Origin: Pseudorasbora parva
Lineage: Eukaryota > Chordata > Actinopteri > Cypriniformes > Gobionidae
Direction of reading: 5' to 3'
Assembly: GCF_024679245.1 (NCBI RefSeq)
Contig: NC_090176.1
Span: 24,817,046-24,881,045 of the forward strand
DNA: 64,000 nt
Numbering within the stretch: position 1 is the stretch's first letter; each line of letters starts with the position of its first letter. Under the pieces are notes generated by a model that had not been told where the DNA came from, ran no database searches, and saw only the letters and a program-made list of their open reading frames with translations. Below are positions 58,520 to 64,000 of the stretch, piece by piece. Position numbers and translations under genes: made by a program.

Positions 58520-59290
58520 ATAGTCTCGGCATAGCCTGACCTTCAGACTGATGGCAGTCAATATATTGCCTCTTTCATTGGCTTTGGACTAAGACAACAT
58601 CTGACCTACATGTAAAGCAACCAATCACAGCTCATATTTTTCAGGGGCGTGAAAACGTAAAGTTGATGTATTTACAATAACCGACTGGCGTGCATATAAT
58701 AAATTATTCAGTTAAGAACGTTGTGCAAGTCTACTGTAACAATGGTGAAACATGGTGCTGTGAACTTCACATACTTTTGAAAAGCTAGCGATTGGTTGAT
58801 CCTGATAAGCGCTCATTGTTACAGTTGTAAACAACGGCTTTCTAAGGAGTTTGATGGACTGTTAAAGAATGCAACACACACGTCTCCCAGAAAATTTCAA
58901 GAATTCAACCAGTTAAATGATGACTGCACATTAGTGACCCATATGCAACAAACGTTCAGCCAACAGTCTGTGTGCGTGGCATCTGAGACTGATGGGAAGT
59001 TCATATTTACGAAGTGGTAAGCTGTGTTTACGACCTCAGGTGCTAAAAGTCACTTTTTCCCCTCCATTCTACATAATACACAAGTCCCCAGTCTGCTTGG
59101 GATGAGAGGGACAATGTCACCACTAAATACCTATAAATTCTGTGGTACTCCACCACATTTCTTACTGACACGTCCCCAACATGGGGCTTAAAGAAAATCC
59201 AGAGCTTTCCATTTGTATTTGCAAATTTGTGGTGGGGTTTAGCGCGTAAATACGATCTTTCCGACATGACTTGAACACACCATGGGATTA
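58520..59290 (+). other. Unassigned segment with short ORF
   Basis: A plus frame at 58796-59020 (74 aa, ends FIFTKW) and sequence upstream (ATGGTGAAACATGG at about 58742) resemble a broken coding exon of a DNA transposon. I do not recognise the family, and no terminal repeats could be fixed. It may equally be non-coding. Confidence 0.25.
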
Positions 59291-59299
59291 CAGTAACTA

Positions 59300-61800
59300 A
59301 CTTCTCTGATTGGGGAATTTCACTAGTTTAATATTTAAAATTAATATTTAAAATTAATAAAGCTTTCATTCATTTTCAATTATATATGAAAATAAATAAT
59401 TTTCAAAAGAATCAATATTTTACAGCGAAATACTTACTTGTCCTGAAATCAATAAGCCATAAGGCTGTATACAGTGATTTTACCATTTTAGCAACACACC
59501 AACTTGGCACATTAATATAGAATGTGCAGTCACAGGTGTGAGTTTATAGTCATTTTACAGCTCAGCTTTGAACGTGACTCATCAAATTAGAATTTACAGT
59601 TGGAACTACCCATTTTATAAACCATCATTTAACAAGCTCATGGTCTCCAAAGGTTTATACTTTAATCAATTTGTCTATGGAGATTCTGAAAGGGGGTTTT
59701 ACTGTTGCAGTATAGGCATATATTGTATTGTGGCACAAACTCAGACCTTTTTTCTATATGTTGAGCATAGCTCTGTATTTCACACTCTGTCCTTCCCTGC
59801 CCAGGTCTGAAGGACACATGAGATCCTGTGAATGGCCAATCAATCAATCAATCTCCTGCAGAGGAGCAACCTCTCATGATAGGAGGTTTCTCGGTTTACT
59901 CATCTGCTGCTCAGTGTCACAGTAGCCAGACAGTGTGACATGAGCTCTGCTTTAAAACCTACTGGTGAGCTGCATTGCTACCTGCTGTCTACACGTAGGC
60001 AAAACTTTCTAAGGCGAAACTTAACATAACCCCATGACTGATTTTGAATGCTCATCACTTCGCAATGGACTTGATTTGCACAATAAATTAGATGAAGTCA
60101 GTGCTAATGCATCTAGGCTCACTGGGAAAAGGTGTCTCTTCCTGCATTTTTGCAAACCCCATAACCTATATGTACAATTCATTGCCATTTCCAGTTGAAA
60201 TGACAACTAGTGATTTTAACCACCAACTTTTATTCCTTTATACACAAACTATGATTAAAGGGATTACCGGAGAGATTAGTGATTAAAGGATGTGACATAC
60301 TACACATTTGTCAAAGAACCAGACAAAACTGTGTTTTCGCCTCACATCAGCTGCACATGGGCTTGGACGCATTTTAAAGTATCCAGCCGACTACCAACTA
60401 GCATGTGCATTCTGCGTATGTGTAAGGAAATAACTGTCTATATCAGCAGAAGTCACTAGTCAATATCCGTCATTCAAAAAGAGAAAACGGAACTAAGACT
60501 GCAGATATGGATCACTTTCATTTCATTCATTCCAAGAAAATATAAGCGTATTGGAATGCTCAGGTAAGATTTTGTCTGTGCCATCTTGATTTCTTTGCTC
60601 ACTTTCATCTCTTGCATTTATTCACTCTAAACTGAACAGCATATCAGAGACTCTCAACAAGCTGAATCGGGTGAACTGCTGCTGACGTGTGGAACACACC
60701 ACAAAAACTATAGCTTGACAGGTGCTCAGCAATGGCCAACCATCAGCTTGGTGTGTCATGGCGTTAATAAAGACTTATTTTCATGTGGTTCTACATGAAA
60801 TTCTATGGCACAATTCTATGTTATGACTTCAAAACAGTCTCACCATAGTTCATGATTTAAAAAATAATACATTTTGACATTTACATCACATAAGCAGCTC
60901 CATATGTATGGCTTTTCTGAGGTAGTACATATGCTCGATAACTCACCTGGTACAGTGTTCCACTTGCGATGTGAAGCGTTACGCTACGAGTCAAACACGA
61001 GTCATGATAAAAAGAGCACTTGAACAAGTAGAAGCAGGCATGGTAAATGGCATGGTTGCTTCAGCAAGCACATTTTTATTTCACATTTGCTTTTGTTAAC
61101 ATTATTGGTACTATATTTTCAAGAACAATAGAGTATTAATCTTTAGCACCACTCTCTGGGTATCCTTTCTGAACTGCCACAATAAAACTAGAATTTTGCA
61201 ACAAGAGATTTACCAATGAGCCTGCATTGTACTCATATATAACAGGCATAGTTCATGCAAATTTTGTATTTATATACTTACTTTTATATTATTCAAAATC
61301 TGAGTTCCTTTTTTGTGAAACACAAAACAATAAATTTATAACTACACTGAACTTTTACATTATACCATTTTCTCCCTTCTACCATGCTCATCATGTTAGA
61401 TTTACCATTGCTCAAAGCAATGCATTCGGAATTTGCCCTCTCCACAAAGGATAAATGAGATGCTACTTTTGAATCTTACGAGGCAGAACAATTAAGATGC
61501 CTACCTATAACGTCCAGAGGGAGCCTATGGTGTCCTAAAAGGGTGATGTGTGCGTTTTCTTTTTTTGTCACTTCTATCTAAAAGAGAACGCAGATCCAGG
61601 CCTAGCTAAAACACCTCGATCAAATTCTCCCTCAACAATCTACTTCACTAGATGGATAAAGCTGTCTAAATGCATTTTCAAAGAAAGAAGGCGTGGCTTC
61701 AGTTATGGAAGTATGTTGTCGCTGCCATTTTGTGGAGACGCTGTGTTTTTATACGAAAGCAAAAGCACTTCCGAAAATGGACGCAATTAGGAATCAGAGA
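59300..61800. other. Interval without supported gene
   Basis: AT-rich, with no bounded transposon or recognisable exon. Short palindromic AATTTAATATT blocks occur at about 59330-59355. Confidence 0.5.
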
Positions 61801-62270
61801 TTAAAGTTACACTACGTAACTTTTCCGTCCTCTAGAGTGCGCCTATTCAAAAAAAGACGTAGTTTGATGTCACCAGGTTTGAGCTCAGAATCTTGGAACA
61901 TGTGGTCTTCACCTCACAACCGGTGGAAAAGATTTGGGCCAGGATTCGGGCAGAAATCACATTCATGGATATGGTTATCAAAGTTACTGTAGTATAAAGC
62001 AGAGCAGGACAGTGTCGTGGAGCTGAGCAAGGCTGCTGGAGCGATTGTTACTCAACACACATCTCATGAGCAGCAGGACTTTTATTATGAAAGGACACAG
62101 TTGCCGGCGCCATTTCCGGTTTTCCGGTCACAAGTATGAGATAACGCAGCTCTGTTTATCATATTAGATTCATTTAAGTGTGCTTAAACTGATGTTATGA
62201 CATTACTCTGTGCGTTCGCTCAGCGGCTGCTGTGACACTTGTTATCACTGCAGTAAGAGTAAAGCTGTGT
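61801..62270 (+). mobile_element. TTAA MITE, family M2, 3'-truncated copy
   Basis: Starts TTAAAGTTACACTACGTAAC, then the shared blocks (CTCTAGAGTGCGCCTATTC, GGTGGAAAAG, TTTATCATAT). It stops matching after the TGTGACACTTGTTA region near 62250; the right TTAA end is missing. Confidence 0.8.
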
Positions 62271-62698
62271 GTGTGTAGCGTATTTTATAGATGACAGTTT
62301 ACTGAACCTAGGAGAGTACAAGGCAGGGCACAAAGGCTATTTCTTAATTCTTAATTAATTGTAATTGAGTAATTGGTAATTCGAATTTTGCTAGGGCAAT
62401 CTGGCCATTTTGAATCATTATTTGATTTGAGTCATTATTTGTTAAAGGTTTTGGTATTTACTATATATAGTAAATACCAAATAGTGTATAGTAGTGTATA
62501 GTAAATCATATTGTTGGTAATTCTTAATCAAAAGTATCCTCTGTTCTCTGCTTATAAATTGTGGTGAAAAGATGACAAACAGCATGGCGGCGTTTGTCAT
62601 GTTCAGCTGAACCGCGGCTTGTGTAGTGCAAATACAGAAAATAATTTGATCAATCGGCTTGGTCATCGGCATATTTTTAAGAATACAACTCGTGCTCA

Positions 62699-63779
62699 AA
62701 CTAGTGATGTGTCGTTCATGAATGATTTGTTAATTTTTAACAAATCTTTAATATGACTCGAGAACAACGGGTTTTCTCAGAGAGTGATTCGTTCATTTTG
62801 TGTTGACTGCGCATGCACAGCATCCCATGGTTCTGACAGGGAACAGAAGAGATTAGTTCTCTTGAGTCTTCAGTCTGAGTTTCGTTCTTTTGTCACGTGA
62901 CGTGACAGCCGTGATGGATACAGAAACAGTTCATTCACAACCTTCCTCACAAACAAATGCAAAGTGAGTTTGTTTTTTTCTTTTTTTTCTTCTTCAGTTT
63001 TTTTTTTTTTTTTTTTTTAGCTAGTAGGCCTATAATAATTGATTTTCCTATGAATCCTGAACACATTGGGCTTGTCAGAATGAATAGGCATAATAACAGT
63101 TTCTTGCCGATATCTTCTGATGATTTTATAATAATAAATATATCACAACAATAATACGACTGTAATGTTGTATATGTTGTGACTTGTGAAACACTAAACC
63201 GGGAAGCGGTCATGTGACACAAAAACGAGACTCAGAGTCAGACCCAAAGAACGACTTGAATGAGAAGACTTGAGAGATGAACGAATCTCTTTCGTTTTCC
63301 GGTGACTGCATAACCTTGCCTATATGGGGCTGGGACTTGATGAATGAATGACCCGAAGACTCGAGAGAACTAATCTTTTCTGTTTCCGGACGCATGTATA
63401 ATATGAGGCTTTCATGGCCCAGATCAGGCATGACAGAACTAACGGCTCGAACCAGAAGTTACGAGAGGTGTACTAATATTTCTAGGGAACAGACGTGATT
63501 AAATGTGAAGTGACTAAGGAAAGAACGATTTGGATCGGGATGAGGCAAGCTAAGCAATGAATTAATCATTTCTTTTTCAAAGTTTGGCCATGACAGCTTA
63601 TAGTTAATTTTTTTTATTCTAAAAGTACTAAATGTGTTGAAAAATGTGACATGTAACATCTTAATTAGATTCTGCTTAAATGAACGAAATTAACAAAATG
63701 ACCTCAAGATTTGTTCATTTTGCTGAATGAGATTCAAAGATCCGAGTCAGTAAAATGATCCGAAGTTCCCACCACTAGC
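62699..63779. mobile_element. hAT-like non-autonomous element with CTAGTGATG/CACCACTAG ends
   Basis: Begins ACTAGTGATGTGTCGTTCA and ends TTCCCACCACTAG. Interior is rich in repeated ATTCGTTCATTT and GACTCGAGAGA-type blocks. Flanking CTCAAACT and CTCGAACT differ by one base and may be an old 8-bp duplication. A T-rich tract at about 62968-63020 lies inside. Non-coding. Confidence 0.55.
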
Positions 63780-64000
63780 TCGAACTGATATTGTAAAACT
63801 GACAACAATATTTATTGTCTTTGTATTTTCTTTGGAAGCTGAAGGTCACAAATATGGTAAAGAGAGTTACATTTCCGACACCCGCTTGAGGTGTTCGGCC
63901 AATCACAATGCATTGGGTCAGCTGGCCAATCAGACCATACGCTTTTCAACAAGAGGCCTTTTGTAGAAATCAATGCATTTTAGAAAGACTGGCATAGAGG

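Noticed and set aside
62947..63222. Lys/Phe-rich ORFs
   Set aside because: Produced by a T-rich tract inside the hAT-like element at 62699-63779.

Overview
This window is a stretch of fish genome, most likely from a cyprinid or close relative. The recognisable host gene fragment is a fish-type ASIC4 exon, and the repeats are those typical of cyprinids: an L2/CR1-like LINE ending in the usual fish L2 3' tail, DIRS1-like tyrosine-recombinase retrotransposons, several Tc1/mariner copies, hAT-type elements, many TTAA-flanked MITEs and long dinucleotide or trinucleotide microsatellites. Nothing looks prokaryotic. There is no operon, CRISPR array, rRNA or tRNA that I can support.

Host gene. The first coding exon of an acid-sensing ion channel (ASIC4 type) lies on the minus strand at 2377-2952, ending in a clear splice donor. 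A TATA-like box and a long CT/GA microsatellite lie upstream, at 3295-3557. Positions 1-2376 belong to intron 1 and the remaining exons are off the left edge. I see no other host exon in the following ~60 kb, which therefore reads as the 5' flank of this gene filled by layered transposons. A few stretches of balanced composition (about 44.65-46.4 kb and 57.78-58.1 kb) could be non-coding regulatory DNA.

Layout. 3.4-9.3 kb: microsatellites, TTAA MITEs, and a hAT MITE with a perfect 8-bp target duplication. 9.3-15.7 kb: a nested stack, in which a Tc1-like element is interrupted by a TTAA MITE and by a LINE with an intact 968-codon ORF, and the LINE is itself interrupted by another TTAA MITE. 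16.2-19.8 kb: a foldback MITE split by a 3.4-kb hAT-type element (8-bp duplication) that carries a THAP-domain relic, an LTR-like piece and a MITE with a 9-bp duplication. 21.1-24.4 kb: more copies of the 9-bp-duplication MITE, then a Tc1-like element with a TTAA MITE inside it. 26.44-31.80 kb: a structurally complete DIRS1-like element on the minus strand, with gag-like, RT/RNase H and tyrosine recombinase reading frames, split inverted terminal repeats and an internal complementary region. 32.3-33.6 kb: DNA-element and LTR fragments. 34.97-40.06 kb: a second, decayed DIRS element on the plus strand, broken by a Tc1-like fragment and an AT-rich hAT-like insertion. 41-64 kb: further TTAA and foldback MITEs, large microsatellites, another decayed Tc1-like copy and a hAT-like element at the right end.

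The most informative signals are the DIRS pair with their internal complementary regions, the short palindrome in a MITE family whose two copies differ by four fully compensated base pairs, the MITE family with two independent 9-bp target duplications, and the nested insertions that give a relative order of transposition events.
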